Source: Pseudomonas sp. URMO17WK12:I2 (GTDB lineage: Bacteria > Pseudomonadota > Gammaproteobacteria > Pseudomonadales > Pseudomonadaceae). Taken from it: a stretch of 64,000 bases of DNA. Positions 28,423 to 37,219 of this stretch are shown piece by piece. Location of the stretch: the NCBI RefSeq assembly GCF_003253735.1, contig NZ_QKYW01000012.1:62001-126000 (forward strand), in the 5' to 3' direction. The notes below the pieces were generated by a model, which was given only the letters and a program-made list of their open reading frames with translations, was not told the origin of the DNA and did no database searches. Position 1 is the first letter of the stretch, and each line of letters starts with the position of its first letter. Position numbers and translations under genes: made by a program.

Positions 28423-29037
28423 CTACTCGTGCGGCAGTTTGCTGCCCCACTGCTGGATCGCCTTGGTGCGCTGCACGCTGGCGTTGACCGCCTTGTCGAT
28501 CTCCTCGTTGTAGTCGTCCAGCCAACTGCGTGAGCCGGGGATCATGTCCGCCAGGTCGCGCATGCCATTCTTCAGCGTCTGCAGGCTCTGCTGGTAGCTC
28601 TGTTCCTGGCCGAGCAGGGTGCGGCCCATCAGTTTCAGGGCGGCGATATCCTGAGCGGGCGCCGCCGGAGCAGCAGTGGCGGCAGCGGCCGCAGGAGGTG
28701 GCGGTGGTGGCGTGGCAGCGAGTTTCAGCAGGGCGTCCTGGCGCTTCTGATCTTCCTTGAGCGTATTCAATTCCGTTTCCAGTTGCTCGGCGCGGTGCTG
28801 CAGGGCGGCGAAGGCTTGCGGATCGAAGGGCGGCGGCTCATCAGCAAGCATCTTCACCACGGCCGAGGTCGCCAGGCTGGAGAGGATGATGAACAGCAGC
28901 AGGGCCAAGGCGAAGATCAGGATGCGGTTGAAGCGACTGGCCTTTTCCAGCTTGGCCAGGCGCTCCTCGTCACTGGGTGGCGCCAGGTCGAATGCGGTGG
29001 GTGCGCTCTCGGGTTCTGCGGGCTTTTCACTGCTCAT
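28423..29037 (-). CDS. Hypothetical single-pass membrane protein with coiled coil and poly-Pro linker
   Basis: 204 residues; I do not recognise a named family. An acidic cytoplasmic N-terminus (about 38 residues) is followed by one strong membrane helix (ILIFALALLLFIILSSLATS, about 39-58), then a coiled-coil-like stretch (QHRAEQLETELNTLKEDQKR), a run of six prolines followed by an Ala-rich linker, and a helical C-terminal domain ending in WGSKLPHE. The topology resembles bitopic cell-envelope proteins with an extended periplasmic arm. Its codon use matches the core genome, so it is probably a conserved Pseudomonas gene. It is divergent from hpd. Confidence 0.72.
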   Translation of the reverse strand: MSSEKPAEPESAPTAFDLAPPSDEERLAKLEKASRFNRILIFALALLLFIILSSLATSAVVKMLADEPPPFDPQAFAALQHRAEQLETELNTLKEDQKRQDALLKLAATPPPPPPAAAAATAAPAAPAQDIAALKLMGRTLLGQEQSYQQSLQTLKNGMRDLADMIPGSRSWLDDYNEEIDKAVNASVQRTKAIQQWGSKLPHE

Positions 29038-29143
29038 GGCGGCCTCATTGTTATGGCGCGGATGGATGCTGTCATTCTGGCAGCGTTTTCACCGATCTGC
29101 CTGTGCATTGCCCGCATCCTGTCGGCAGATTAATCGACCGCCT

Positions 29144-29161
29144 CGTAAAGAAATGTTTACG
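29144..29161. promoter_or_regulatory. TyrR/PhhR-type box upstream of hpd
   Basis: CGTAAAGAAATGTTTACG is an inverted repeat (6-base arms, 6-base spacer) that fits the TyrR/PhhR consensus TGTAAA-N6-TTTACA, differing only at the outermost base of each arm. It lies about 170 bases before the hpd start. PhhR is the pseudomonad activator of phenylalanine/tyrosine catabolism. No sigma-54 promoter was obvious nearby. Confidence 0.65.
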
Positions 29162-29332
29162 GAGCCGGCCGATCCAGGGGCCGCTGGTGGCGATTGGTGG
29201 CCCATTGGCCCGCCATGTATCGAAGCCTTGCCAGCGCCCGGCTGCGTAGGCGTTGCCGACGGGCAGGGCGGCCTTGTTCGCGTTCGCCACCTCGATTGTC
29301 ATGGAGGCATAACGACAACGAGGACGACCCCC

Positions 29333-30427
29333 ATGAACGCCGTGTCCAGAATCGAACAGCACAACCCCATCGGTACCGACGGTTTCGAGTTCGTCGAATT
29401 CACCGCGCCAACCCCCGAGGGCATCGAGCAGCTGCGCCAGCTGTTCACCGCCATGGGCTTTACCGAAACCGCCAAGCACCGCAGCAAGCAGGTATGGCTG
29501 TTCCAGCAGCATGACGTGAACTTCGTGCTCAACGGCAGCCCGACCGGACACGTGCATGCCTTCGCCGAAAAGCACGGGCCGAGCGCTTGTGCCATGGCCT
29601 TCCGGGTCAAGAATGCCGCCCAGGCGGCCGCCTACGTGAAAGAGCAGGGCGCTACCCTGGTCGGCAGCCACGCCAACTTTGGCGAGCTGAACATTCCCTG
29701 CGTCGAAGGCATCGGTGGATCGTTGCTGTATCTGGTCGACCGTTACCCCAACGAGAGCGGCGAACAGAGCATCTATGACGTCGACTTCGCGTTCATCGAA
29801 GGCCGCTCGGCCAACGACAACGCCGTCGGCCTGCAGTGCATCGACCACCTCACCCATAACGTGAAGCGCGGGCAGATGGATGTCTGGTCGGGCTTCTACG
29901 AGCGCATCGCCGGCTTTCGCGAAATCCGCTATTTCGATATCGAAGGCAAGCTTACCGGCCTGGTGTCCCGGGCCATGACTGCACCGTGCGGGAAGATCCG
30001 CATCCCGATCAACGAGTCGGCCGACGACAAGTCGCAGATCGAGGAATTCATCCGCGAGTACCACGGCGAGGGTATCCAGCACATCGCCCTGTCCACTGAT
30101 GACATCTACGCCACGGTGCGCCAGCTGCAGGCCAACGGCGTGTCGTTCATGAGCACCCCGGACACCTACTACGAGAAGGTCGACCAGCGTGTGGCTGGCC
30201 ACGGCGAGCCGCTGCAGGTGCTGCGTGAACTGAACCTGCTGATCGACGGTGCGCCTGGTGACGACGGCATCCTGCTGCAGATCTTCACCGACACGGTGAT
30301 CGGCCCGATCTTCTTCGAGATCATCCAGCGCAAGGGCAACCAGGGCTTTGGCGAGGGCAATTTCAAGGCCCTGTTCGAGTCCATCGAAGAAGACCAAGTG
30401 CGCCGCGGTGTGATCAGCGAGGAGTGA
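29333..30427 (+). CDS. hpd: 4-hydroxyphenylpyruvate dioxygenase
   Basis: 364 residues from ATG 29333, with AGGA 8 bases before. It converts 4-hydroxyphenylpyruvate to homogentisate. The iron ligands are visible as His172 (CIDHLTHNV), His250 (GIQHIALST) and Glu329 (GPIFFEIIQRKG). The C-terminal GFGEGNFKALFESIE is characteristic. The open frame upstream to 28757 lies partly over the divergent gene and is not coding. It heads hpd-homogentisate dioxygenase-fumarylacetoacetase, with a TyrR/PhhR-like box upstream. Confidence 0.97.
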   Translation: MNAVSRIEQHNPIGTDGFEFVEFTAPTPEGIEQLRQLFTAMGFTETAKHRSKQVWLFQQHDVNFVLNGSPTGHVHAFAEKHGPSACAMAFRVKNAAQAAAYVKEQGATLVGSHANFGELNIPCVEGIGGSLLYLVDRYPNESGEQSIYDVDFAFIEGRSANDNAVGLQCIDHLTHNVKRGQMDVWSGFYERIAGFREIRYFDIEGKLTGLVSRAMTAPCGKIRIPINESADDKSQIEEFIREYHGEGIQHIALSTDDIYATVRQLQANGVSFMSTPDTYYEKVDQRVAGHGEPLQVLRELNLLIDGAPGDDGILLQIFTDTVIGPIFFEIIQRKGNQGFGEGNFKALFESIEEDQVRRGVISEE

Positions 30428-30431
30428 GGCC

Positions 30432-31571
30432 ATGAGCCGCAAATGGATCAGCTTTCCCCTGCGTGAAGGCGAGCACTCGCGCCAGGCGCACTGCGATTTT
30501 CCCGCCGACACCTACGAGCGGGAAATGGGCCGCGAGGGCTTCTTCGGCCCGGTGACGCACCTGCACCACAAGCATCCGCCCACCGGCTGGGTCGACTGGC
30601 AAGGGCCGTTGCGGCCCCACGCCTTCAACTTCAACCAGATTCCCAGCGAGCACGCCTGCCCGTTCGAGGCACCGCTGACCCTGCACAACGCCGACATTCG
30701 CCTGCGCGTGTGGAAGACCGCCAGCGCCATGGGCCACCTGGTGCGCAACAGCGACGGCGACGAGTTGCTGTTCGTGCACGACGGCGCAGGGCATTTCTAC
30801 TGCGACTTCGGTCACCTCGAATACCGCGATGGCGATTACCTGGTGATTCCCCGCGGCACCGCCTGGCGAATCGAGCCGACGTCGCCCAGCCATTTCCTGC
30901 TCGTCGAGAACACCGATGGCGCCTACCAGCTGCCGGACAAGGGCTTGCTCGGCGGCCAGGCGATCTTCGACCCGGCGGTGCTCGATCATCCGCATATCGA
31001 TGATGCCTTCAAGGCCCAGCAGGACGAAAACACCTGGCAGATCCGCATCAAGCGGCGTAATCAGATCAGCACTGTGACCTATCCCTATAACCCGCTCGAT
31101 GCCGTCGGCTGGCACGGCGACAACACCGTGGTGCGGGTGAACTGGCGCGACATCCGCCCGCTGATGAGCCATCGCTACCACCTGCCACCCTCGGTGCACA
31201 CTACCTTCGTGGCCAAGGGTTTCGTGGTCTGCACCTTCACGCCGCGGCCGGTGGAGTCCGACCCCGGCGCGCTCAAGGTGCCGTTCTTCCATAACAACGA
31301 CGACTACGACGAAGTGCTGTTCTACCACCGGGGCAACTTCTTCAGCCGCGACAACATCGAGGCCGGCATGGTCACCCTGCACCCCTGCGGCTTTCCCCAT
31401 GGCCCGCACCCCAAGGCGCTGAAAAAGGCGCAGACCGACCCGGCCACCTTCGCCGAGGAAGTGGCGGTGATGATCGACACCCGCCGCGCCCTGGAGGTGA
31501 CCGAGGCCGCCGCCGCCGTGGACGTTGCCGAATACGTGAATTCCTGGCGCGCGCCAGGCAAGGAGTCCTGA
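30432..31571 (+). CDS. hmgA: Homogentisate 1,2-dioxygenase, short form
   Basis: 379 residues, noticeably shorter than the usual Pseudomonas HmgA (about 430). Cupin-type metal site candidates are His287 (PFFHNNDDYDE), Glu294 and the histidines of HPCGFPHGPHP (317-326). THLHHKHPPTGW and HAFNFNQIPS near the N-terminus fit the homogentisate dioxygenase family. It opens homogentisate to maleylacetoacetate. It starts 4 bases after hpd, and its stop shares a base with the next start (TGATG), so the three genes are coupled. Context makes homogentisate the most likely substrate; a related aromatic such as gentisate cannot be excluded from sequence alone. Confidence 0.8.
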   Translation: MSRKWISFPLREGEHSRQAHCDFPADTYEREMGREGFFGPVTHLHHKHPPTGWVDWQGPLRPHAFNFNQIPSEHACPFEAPLTLHNADIRLRVWKTASAMGHLVRNSDGDELLFVHDGAGHFYCDFGHLEYRDGDYLVIPRGTAWRIEPTSPSHFLLVENTDGAYQLPDKGLLGGQAIFDPAVLDHPHIDDAFKAQQDENTWQIRIKRRNQISTVTYPYNPLDAVGWHGDNTVVRVNWRDIRPLMSHRYHLPPSVHTTFVAKGFVVCTFTPRPVESDPGALKVPFFHNNDDYDEVLFYHRGNFFSRDNIEAGMVTLHPCGFPHGPHPKALKKAQTDPATFAEEVAVMIDTRRALEVTEAAAAVDVAEYVNSWRAPGKES

Positions 31572-32557
31572 TGAAACTGGCATCGCTGAACCAGGGCCGT
31601 GATGGCGCCCTGGTGGTGGTATCCCGCGACCTGACCCGCGCCGTGCGCGTGGCGCAGATCGCCCCCACGCTGCAGGCCGCGCTGGACGACTGGGCGAGCA
31701 AGCGCCCGCAGCTCGAAGCGGTTTACCAGCGCCTCAACGACGGCCTGGAAACGGCCGCTTTCGACTTCGATCAAGGCGCCTGTCATAGCCCATTGCCGCG
31801 CGCCTATCACTGGGCCGACGGCAGCGCCTACGTCAATCACGTCGAGCTGGTGCGCAAGGCGCGCGGCGCCGAAATGCCGGAGTCCTTTTGGCACGACCCG
31901 TTGATGTACCAGGGCGGCTCGGACACCTTCATCGCGCCCCATGCCCCGATCCGCATGGGCGACGAAGCCTGGGGCATTGACCTGGAAGCCGAGTTGGCGG
32001 TGATCACCGACGACGTACCCATGGGCGCCACGCCGGCCCAGGCCGCCGGGCATATCCAGCTCTTGATGCTGGTCAACGACGTGTCGCTGCGCAACCTGAT
32101 TCCCGGCGAGCTGGGCAAGGGCTTCGGTTTCTACCAGAGCAAGCCGTCGTCGAGCTTCTCGCCAGTGGCAGTGACACCGGACGAGCTGGGCGACAGCTGG
32201 CGCGACGGGCGCGTACACCGGCCGCTGGTGTCGCATATCAACGGCGCGCTGTTCGGCCAGCCGGATGCCGGCACCGACATGACCTTCGATTTCCCGACCC
32301 TGATCGCCCATGCCGCCCGCACGCGGCCGTTGGGCAGCGGCACCATCATCGGCTCGGGCACCGTCTCCAACTACGACCGCAGCGCCGGCTCCAGCTGTCT
32401 GGCCGAGAAGCGCATGCTCGAAGTGATCGAGCACGGTGAGGCGAAAACGCCCTTCCTGAAGTTTGGTGACCGGGTACGCATCGAGATGTTCGATGCAGGC
32501 GGGGCGAGCATCTTCGGCGCTATCGACCAGGTGGTAGAAAGCTACAACGACCACTGA
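31571..32557 (+). CDS. fahA: Fumarylacetoacetate hydrolase
   Basis: 328 residues of the FAH superfamily. Metal-site region EAWGIDLEAELAVITDDV holds the conserved acidic residues (E..E...D), and GSGTIIGSGTVSNYDRSAG plus SCLAEKRMLE are seen in this two-domain-like bacterial fumarylacetoacetase. It splits fumarylacetoacetate to fumarate and acetoacetate, the last step of tyrosine breakdown. Its start overlaps the dioxygenase stop. Two REP hairpins separate it from maiA. Confidence 0.9.
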   Translation: MKLASLNQGRDGALVVVSRDLTRAVRVAQIAPTLQAALDDWASKRPQLEAVYQRLNDGLETAAFDFDQGACHSPLPRAYHWADGSAYVNHVELVRKARGAEMPESFWHDPLMYQGGSDTFIAPHAPIRMGDEAWGIDLEAELAVITDDVPMGATPAQAAGHIQLLMLVNDVSLRNLIPGELGKGFGFYQSKPSSSFSPVAVTPDELGDSWRDGRVHRPLVSHINGALFGQPDAGTDMTFDFPTLIAHAARTRPLGSGTIIGSGTVSNYDRSAGSSCLAEKRMLEVIEHGEAKTPFLKFGDRVRIEMFDAGGASIFGAIDQVVESYNDH

Positions 32558-32560
32558 TTC

Positions 32561-32626
32561 GTAGGAGCGGCTTCAGCCGCGAGCTTTCAGCGCTTTCCAG
32601 CCTGATCGTGGCTGAAGCCGTTCCCA
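32561..32626. repeat. REP hairpin 1 between fahA and maiA
   Basis: GTAGGAGCGGCTTCAGCCGC, a spacer, then a complementary arm GGCTGAAGCCGTTCCCA. The GTAGGAGCGGCTT...AGCCGCTCCTAC class is a well-known Pseudomonas REP. It starts 4 bases after the fahA stop. The sequence between the two REPs (32627-32715) shows no gene. Confidence 0.85.
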
Positions 32627-32715
32627 TAAAGTCGTGTTTCGAAGTGATCTCTCGCCTTGACTCAGGTTCGACGACCAGGTGTGTATCGAGATATTAGATG
32701 CCGCTGACGGGGCCA

Positions 32716-32782
32716 GTAGGAGCGGCTTTAGCCGCGAGCTGTCAGCGTCTTCAAGCCTGATCGCGGCTGAAGCCGCTCCTAC
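32716..32782. repeat. REP hairpin 2 between fahA and maiA
   Basis: Second unit in the same orientation, with arms of about 22 bases (GTAGGAGCGGCTTTAGCCGC and its near-complement ending AGCCGCTCCTAC) around a loop of about 22 bases. It ends 27 bases before the maiA start, so a transcript crossing it would carry a strong stem just before the maiA ribosome site. Confidence 0.87.
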
Positions 32783-32809
32783 GAAAGCCTTCTGCAAAAG
32801 GAACCCGCA

Positions 32810-33460
32810 ATGTTGAAACTCTACGGCTACTGGCGTTCCAGCGCCGCCTACCGGGTGCGCATCGCGCTCAACCTCAAGGGCCTGGCTTACCGGCAGGTGC
32901 CGGTGCATCTGGTGCGCGATGGCGGCGAGCAGAACGGCGAGGCTTATCAGGCACTCAATCCCCAGGGCCTGGTGCCACTCCTGGGGGACGAGGAGAACGG
33001 CGGTGCGCCCATCGCCCAGTCCCTGGCGATCATCGAGTACCTGGAGGAAATCTTTCCGGTGCCGGCCATCCTGCCAGCCGACCCGGTTGAACGTGCCCAG
33101 GTCCGCGCCGTGGCGCTGCATCTGGCCTGCGATGTACATCCGCTCAACAACCTGCGGGTGCTGCAGTACCTCGGCCGTGAGCTGGGTGTCGACGATGCCG
33201 CGAAGAACGCCTGGTACCGGCATTGGGTGGCCGCAGGCCTGGCAGCGGTGGAGCAGGGGTTGGCGGCGTATGGCGATACATTTTCCCTGGGCACGCGGCC
33301 CGGCTATCTGGAAGCCTGTTTGATCCCACAGGTGTACAATGCGCGCCGTTTCGACTGTGACCTCGATGCGTATCCACGCATCCTCGCGCTGACCGCCCGT
33401 TGTGAGGCCCTTGAAGCATTCCGGCACGCCGCGCCGGATGCCCAGCCCGACGCGCAGTAG
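32810..33460 (+). CDS. maiA: Maleylacetoacetate isomerase (zeta-class GST)
   Basis: 216 residues. The zeta-class signature YWRSSAAYRVRIALN with the catalytic Ser pair (Ser10-Ser11) is at the N-terminus, then the glutathione-binding NPQGLVPLL and IAQSLAIIEYLEE, and the C-terminal helical domain (HLACDVHPLNNLRVLQYL). It isomerises maleylacetoacetate to fumarylacetoacetate using glutathione, between the dioxygenase and FahA steps. AGGA lies 7 bases before the start. It may be expressed with hpd-hmgA-fahA despite the 252-bp REP-containing gap. Confidence 0.95.
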   Translation: MLKLYGYWRSSAAYRVRIALNLKGLAYRQVPVHLVRDGGEQNGEAYQALNPQGLVPLLGDEENGGAPIAQSLAIIEYLEEIFPVPAILPADPVERAQVRAVALHLACDVHPLNNLRVLQYLGRELGVDDAAKNAWYRHWVAAGLAAVEQGLAAYGDTFSLGTRPGYLEACLIPQVYNARRFDCDLDAYPRILALTARCEALEAFRHAAPDAQPDAQ

Positions 33461-33541
33461 CCGCAAGTACCCAAGCCATTCCGCAAGGCCACGAGCCGGG
33501 CGGGTTCGATCCCGTCACGGTCGATCACCCACAGGTGACAG

Positions 33542-34930
33542 ATGCCAAGCGAAATGCTCCAGACCGGCCCGCTCAAGCGCGGCCTGAAGAACCGCCACAT
33601 TCAGTTGATCGCCCTGGGCGGTGCCATCGGTACCGGCCTGTTCCTGGGTTCCGCCGGGGTGATGGCCTCGGCCGGGCCATCGATGATCCTGGGCTACGCG
33701 ATCGGCGGGTTCATCGCCTTTCTGATCATGCGCCAGCTTGGCGAAATGATCGTCGAGGAGCCGGTGGCCGGCTCGTTCAGCCACTTCGCCCATAGCTACT
33801 GGGGACCGTTCGCGGGCTTTCTGTCCGGCTGGAACTACTGGGTGCTCTACGTGCTGGTGGGCATGGCCGAACTCACGGCGGTGGGCAAGTACGTGCAGTA
33901 CTGGTGGCCGGAGGTTCCCACCTGGGCGACCGCGGCGGCGTTCTTCGTGCTGATCAACGCCATCAACCTGACCAACGTGCGGGTGTTCGGCGAGGCCGAG
34001 TTCTGGTTCTCGATCATCAAGGTGGTGGCGATCATGGGCATGATCCTGCTCGGCTGCTACCTGCTGTTCAGCGGCGCCGGCGGCGAGCAGGCGTCGATCA
34101 GCAACCTGTGGAGCCATGGCGGCTTCTTCCCCAACGGGGTTTCCGGGCTGGTGATGATGATGGCCATCATCATGTTTTCCTTTGGCGGCCTGGAACTGGT
34201 GGGCATCACCGCGGCCGAAGCCGACCAGCCGAAAATCGTGATCCCCAAGGCCATCAACCAGGTGGTCTACCGCATCCTGATCTTCTACATCGGCGCGCTG
34301 ACCGTGCTGCTGTCGCTGCACCCCTGGGACGATCTGGTGGCGACCCTGACCGCCGGCGGCGACTCCTATGGCAGCAGCCCCTTCGTGCAGATCTTCTCGC
34401 TGATCGGCAGCGACACCGCCGCCCACCTGCTCAACTTCGTGGTACTCACCGCCGCGCTGTCGGTCTACAACAGCGGCGTGTACTGCAACAGCCGCATGCT
34501 CTATGGCCTGGCCGAGCAGGGCAACGCACCCAGGTCGTTGCTCAAGGTCGACAAGCGCGGCGTACCCGTGCTGGCGATCTTCTTCTCGGCACTGTTCACG
34601 CTGATCTGCGTGGTGATCAACTACCTGGTGCCCAAGAGCGCGCTGGAGCTGTTGATGTCGCTGGTGGTTGCCGCGCTGGTGATCAACTGGGCGATGATCA
34701 GCCTGGCCCACATCAGGTTCCGCAAGGCCATGCAGGCCAAGGGCGTCGAACCGTCGTTCAAGGCCTTCTGGTTCCCCTTCGCCAACTACCTGTGCCTGGC
34801 CTTCGTGCTGTTCATCCTCGGCGTGATGCTGTTCATCCCGGGCATCCGCATTTCGGTATTCGCCATTCCGTTCTGGCTGTTGTTCATCTGGGGCTGCTAC
34901 CAGATCCGCCTGCGCCGCCAGGCTCGCTGA
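33542..34930 (+). CDS. aroP: Aromatic amino-acid permease (AroP-like, APC family)
   Basis: 462 residues, about 12 membrane segments. The APC/AAT signature LKRGLKNRHIQLIALGGAIG begins near residue 11, followed by GTGLFLGSAGVMASAGPSMI and MFSFGGLELVGITAAEA in the sixth-helix region. It closely resembles AroP/PheP-type proton symporters for Phe, Tyr and Trp. Its place directly after the homogentisate genes fits supply of tyrosine to the pathway. An in-frame ATG four codons on is an alternative start. A hairpin follows the stop. Confidence 0.87.
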   Translation: MPSEMLQTGPLKRGLKNRHIQLIALGGAIGTGLFLGSAGVMASAGPSMILGYAIGGFIAFLIMRQLGEMIVEEPVAGSFSHFAHSYWGPFAGFLSGWNYWVLYVLVGMAELTAVGKYVQYWWPEVPTWATAAAFFVLINAINLTNVRVFGEAEFWFSIIKVVAIMGMILLGCYLLFSGAGGEQASISNLWSHGGFFPNGVSGLVMMMAIIMFSFGGLELVGITAAEADQPKIVIPKAINQVVYRILIFYIGALTVLLSLHPWDDLVATLTAGGDSYGSSPFVQIFSLIGSDTAAHLLNFVVLTAALSVYNSGVYCNSRMLYGLAEQGNAPRSLLKVDKRGVPVLAIFFSALFTLICVVINYLVPKSALELLMSLVVAALVINWAMISLAHIRFRKAMQAKGVEPSFKAFWFPFANYLCLAFVLFILGVMLFIPGIRISVFAIPFWLLFIWGCYQIRLRRQAR

Positions 34931-34932
34931 AA

Positions 34933-34967
34933 GGCCGTTGAAAAACGGCGGTGGTTTTTCAACGGCC
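34933..34967 (+). terminator. Hairpin terminator after aroP
   Basis: Perfect 14-bp inverted repeat GGCCGTTGAAAAAC / GTTTTTCAACGGCC with a 7-base loop starts two bases after the aroP stop. It lacks a following T-run but carries A5/T5 in its stem. A second perfect hairpin (CACCCGCAGC / GCTGCGGGTG) is at 34985-35009. Confidence 0.7.
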
Positions 34968-35009
34968 TGCTAAGCGTCATCCCACACCCGCAGCGCAATG
35001 CTGCGGGTG

Positions 35010-35237
35010 GCATTTATGCCTAATCATCGACTCGAACGCCCATTCTGCAATCTTTTGTCGCAGGTATGGGCATGCGTGTATGCATACGCCGGTATAGTGG
35101 CGAATCGATGGCGTCAATGATCGGTTTTTCGTTCAGGCTTTGCCGAGCGCGGCCGATTAACTGTCTGATGCCATGGGTCGCGCGGTCACGAAGCAGCCCG
35201 CGCAGCGCAGTCCATAAAAATAAAAGGAGCCGCTTGG
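35010..35237 (+). promoter_or_regulatory. Chemoreceptor promoter region with a possible FliA -10 element
   Basis: GCCGATTA at 35152-35159 differs by one base from the flagellar sigma factor FliA -10 consensus GCCGATAA, about 80 bases before the chemoreceptor start. The -35 match (TCAG at a 15-base spacing) is poor, so this is a suggestion only. AGGAG at 35225 is the ribosome site. Confidence 0.35.
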
Positions 35238-37193
35238 ATGTTGCATTCTGCCACTCGACTGTTCGTCGACCTTTCCGTCGGCAAGAAACTTCTGGTCGGT
35301 TTTGGCCTGGTATTGCTGTTGACCGTTGCCGTGACGGCCAGCGGGTTCGTCGCCGTGCAGGCGGTGATGAAAGGCCACGCCCAGTCGGTATCGTTGTCGA
35401 CCATCGACGCGCAGATTCTCGGCGCCCGGCGCATGGAGCGCGACTACGCGATCAGCCACAGCGAAACCGATGCCCAGCGTATGCGCGAGCAGCTCGCCAA
35501 GGTGCACGCCGGGCTTGTCGAGCAGATCGCCGCTGCCACGCCTGCCGAGCGCGAGCGCCTGCAAGCCATGGACGTGGCCACCGCCGACTACCTGCAGCAG
35601 TTCGATACCAGCGTGCAGCATCAGGCACATGCCTACGAGGCGCGCAAGCAGATGGACGATGCCGCCCAGGAGGCGCGCAGCCAGTTCGAGATGATCGAGC
35701 TGGATATGTATGACGCCGTACGGGAACTGCGCCTGGCCGGTGATCAACTGCGCGGCAGCGACCCGCTGACCCTGGCCGAAACCGCCTCCAACCTCAGCAA
35801 ACGCATGCTCGAACTGCGTGGCCATGAAGGCCGTTTCATCATCGATGGCTCGCCCGCAGCGCTGGAAGACTGGAATTTCGTCAGCTACGACCTGCAGTCC
35901 TCGGCCAATGGCCTGATGGTCTGGCTCAATGATGATCAGAAACGCGCCATCGAGGCAGCCCTGGTGGCGCTGACCAACTACCAGCAGGCATTCACCAATT
36001 TCCAGCAGGTGCACGAGCAGACCCTGGCCAGCGACGCCGCCATGCTCAAGCAGGCCGATCAGGTACTGGTACTCGCCGAGCAGGCCAAGAACATCGAAGA
36101 GCAGGGCATGAGTGAGGACAGCCGCAACGCCATGCTGCTGCTCGGCAGCATGGGCCTCGCTGCGGTACTGATCGGCCTGTTCGCCGCCTTCACCATCAGC
36201 CGCTCCATCGCCGCGCCGTTGCGCCAGACCGTCGAATTCGCCCGGCGTATCGCCGGCGGCGACCTGAGCCAGGATCTGCCCCAGAACCGCCGTGACGAGC
36301 TGGGCCAGTTGCTCGAGGCCATGCAGGGCATGACCCGCAGCCTGCGTGACCTGGTTGGGCGGATTGGCAACGGCGTGGGGCAGATTGCCGCGGCGGCCGA
36401 ACAGCTGTCGGCGATCACCGCCCAGACCAGTGCCGGTGTACAGACCCAGAAGGTGGAGACCGAGCAGACCGCCACCGCCATGCACCAGATGGCCGCCACC
36501 GTGCAGGAAGTGGCGCAGAACGCCGAACAGGCCTCCCTGGCCGCCGCCGATGCCGACCGCGAGGCCCAGCAGGGCAACCAGGTGGTGCAGCAGGCCATCA
36601 GCCAGATCGGCAAGCTGGCCCAGGAGGTCGAGCAATCGGCCGAGGCCATGCAGGCGCTGAATCAGGAGAGTGGGCGGATCGGCAGCGTGCTGGAGGTGAT
36701 TCGCGCGGTGGCCGAACAGACCAACCTGCTGGCGCTCAACGCCGCCATCGAAGCCGCTCGCGCCGGTGACCAGGGCCGCGGCTTCGCGGTGGTCGCCGAC
36801 GAGGTGCGCGCCCTGGCCCGGCGCACCCATGACTCGACCCAGGAAATCGAGAACCTGATCGCCAACCTGCAACGCCTCGCCGATGGCGCGGCCACGCAGA
36901 TGGAGGGCAGCCGAGCCCTCACCCAGCGCACCGTGGCCCTGGCGGGGGAGGCGGGTGATGCCCTGGGGCGTATCACTCAGGCGGCGAGCACCATCGAGCA
37001 GATGAACCAGCAGATCGCCGCCGCCGCGGAAGAGCAGAGCGCGGTGGCCGAGACCATCAGCGAAAGCGTGACCCGGGTGCGCGATATCGGCGAACAGAGC
37101 GCCAGTGCCAGCCAGCAGACCGCCACCTCGAGCGCCGAACTGGCCCGCCTGGGTGTCGAGCTGCAGGGGCTGGTGCGGCAGTTCAGAACCTGA
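35238..37193 (+). CDS. Methyl-accepting chemotaxis protein with a large helical sensor domain
   Basis: 651 residues. TM1 (LLVGFGLVLLLTVAVTASGF, about 18-37) and TM2 (LLLGSMGLAAVLIGLFAAFT, near 300-320) enclose a 260-residue, all-helical periplasmic domain. That length fits the helical bimodular (HBM) class, as in the McpS receptor for TCA intermediates. HAMP follows (FTISRSIAAPLRQTVEFARR), then the signalling hairpin with tip EQTNLLALNAAIEAARAGDQ. No C-terminal CheR pentapeptide: it ends VRQFRT. Ligand unknown; organic acids are plausible by class. Confidence 0.93.
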   Translation: MLHSATRLFVDLSVGKKLLVGFGLVLLLTVAVTASGFVAVQAVMKGHAQSVSLSTIDAQILGARRMERDYAISHSETDAQRMREQLAKVHAGLVEQIAAATPAERERLQAMDVATADYLQQFDTSVQHQAHAYEARKQMDDAAQEARSQFEMIELDMYDAVRELRLAGDQLRGSDPLTLAETASNLSKRMLELRGHEGRFIIDGSPAALEDWNFVSYDLQSSANGLMVWLNDDQKRAIEAALVALTNYQQAFTNFQQVHEQTLASDAAMLKQADQVLVLAEQAKNIEEQGMSEDSRNAMLLLGSMGLAAVLIGLFAAFTISRSIAAPLRQTVEFARRIAGGDLSQDLPQNRRDELGQLLEAMQGMTRSLRDLVGRIGNGVGQIAAAAEQLSAITAQTSAGVQTQKVETEQTATAMHQMAATVQEVAQNAEQASLAAADADREAQQGNQVVQQAISQIGKLAQEVEQSAEAMQALNQESGRIGSVLEVIRAVAEQTNLLALNAAIEAARAGDQGRGFAVVADEVRALARRTHDSTQEIENLIANLQRLADGAATQMEGSRALTQRTVALAGEAGDALGRITQAASTIEQMNQQIAAAAEEQSAVAETISESVTRVRDIGEQSASASQQTATSSAELARLGVELQGLVRQFRT

Positions 37194-37219
37194 GGTGGTA
37201 GCTGCCTGGGAAGACATTT

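Noticed and set aside
29162..29332. Sigma-54 promoter for hpd
   Set aside because: No GG-N10-GC pair with acceptable -24/-12 context was found by eye in the leader.
32561..32782. CRISPR array between fahA and maiA
   Set aside because: Only two units, each self-complementary over its length, with the Pseudomonas REP sequence; no regular spacers or cas genes.
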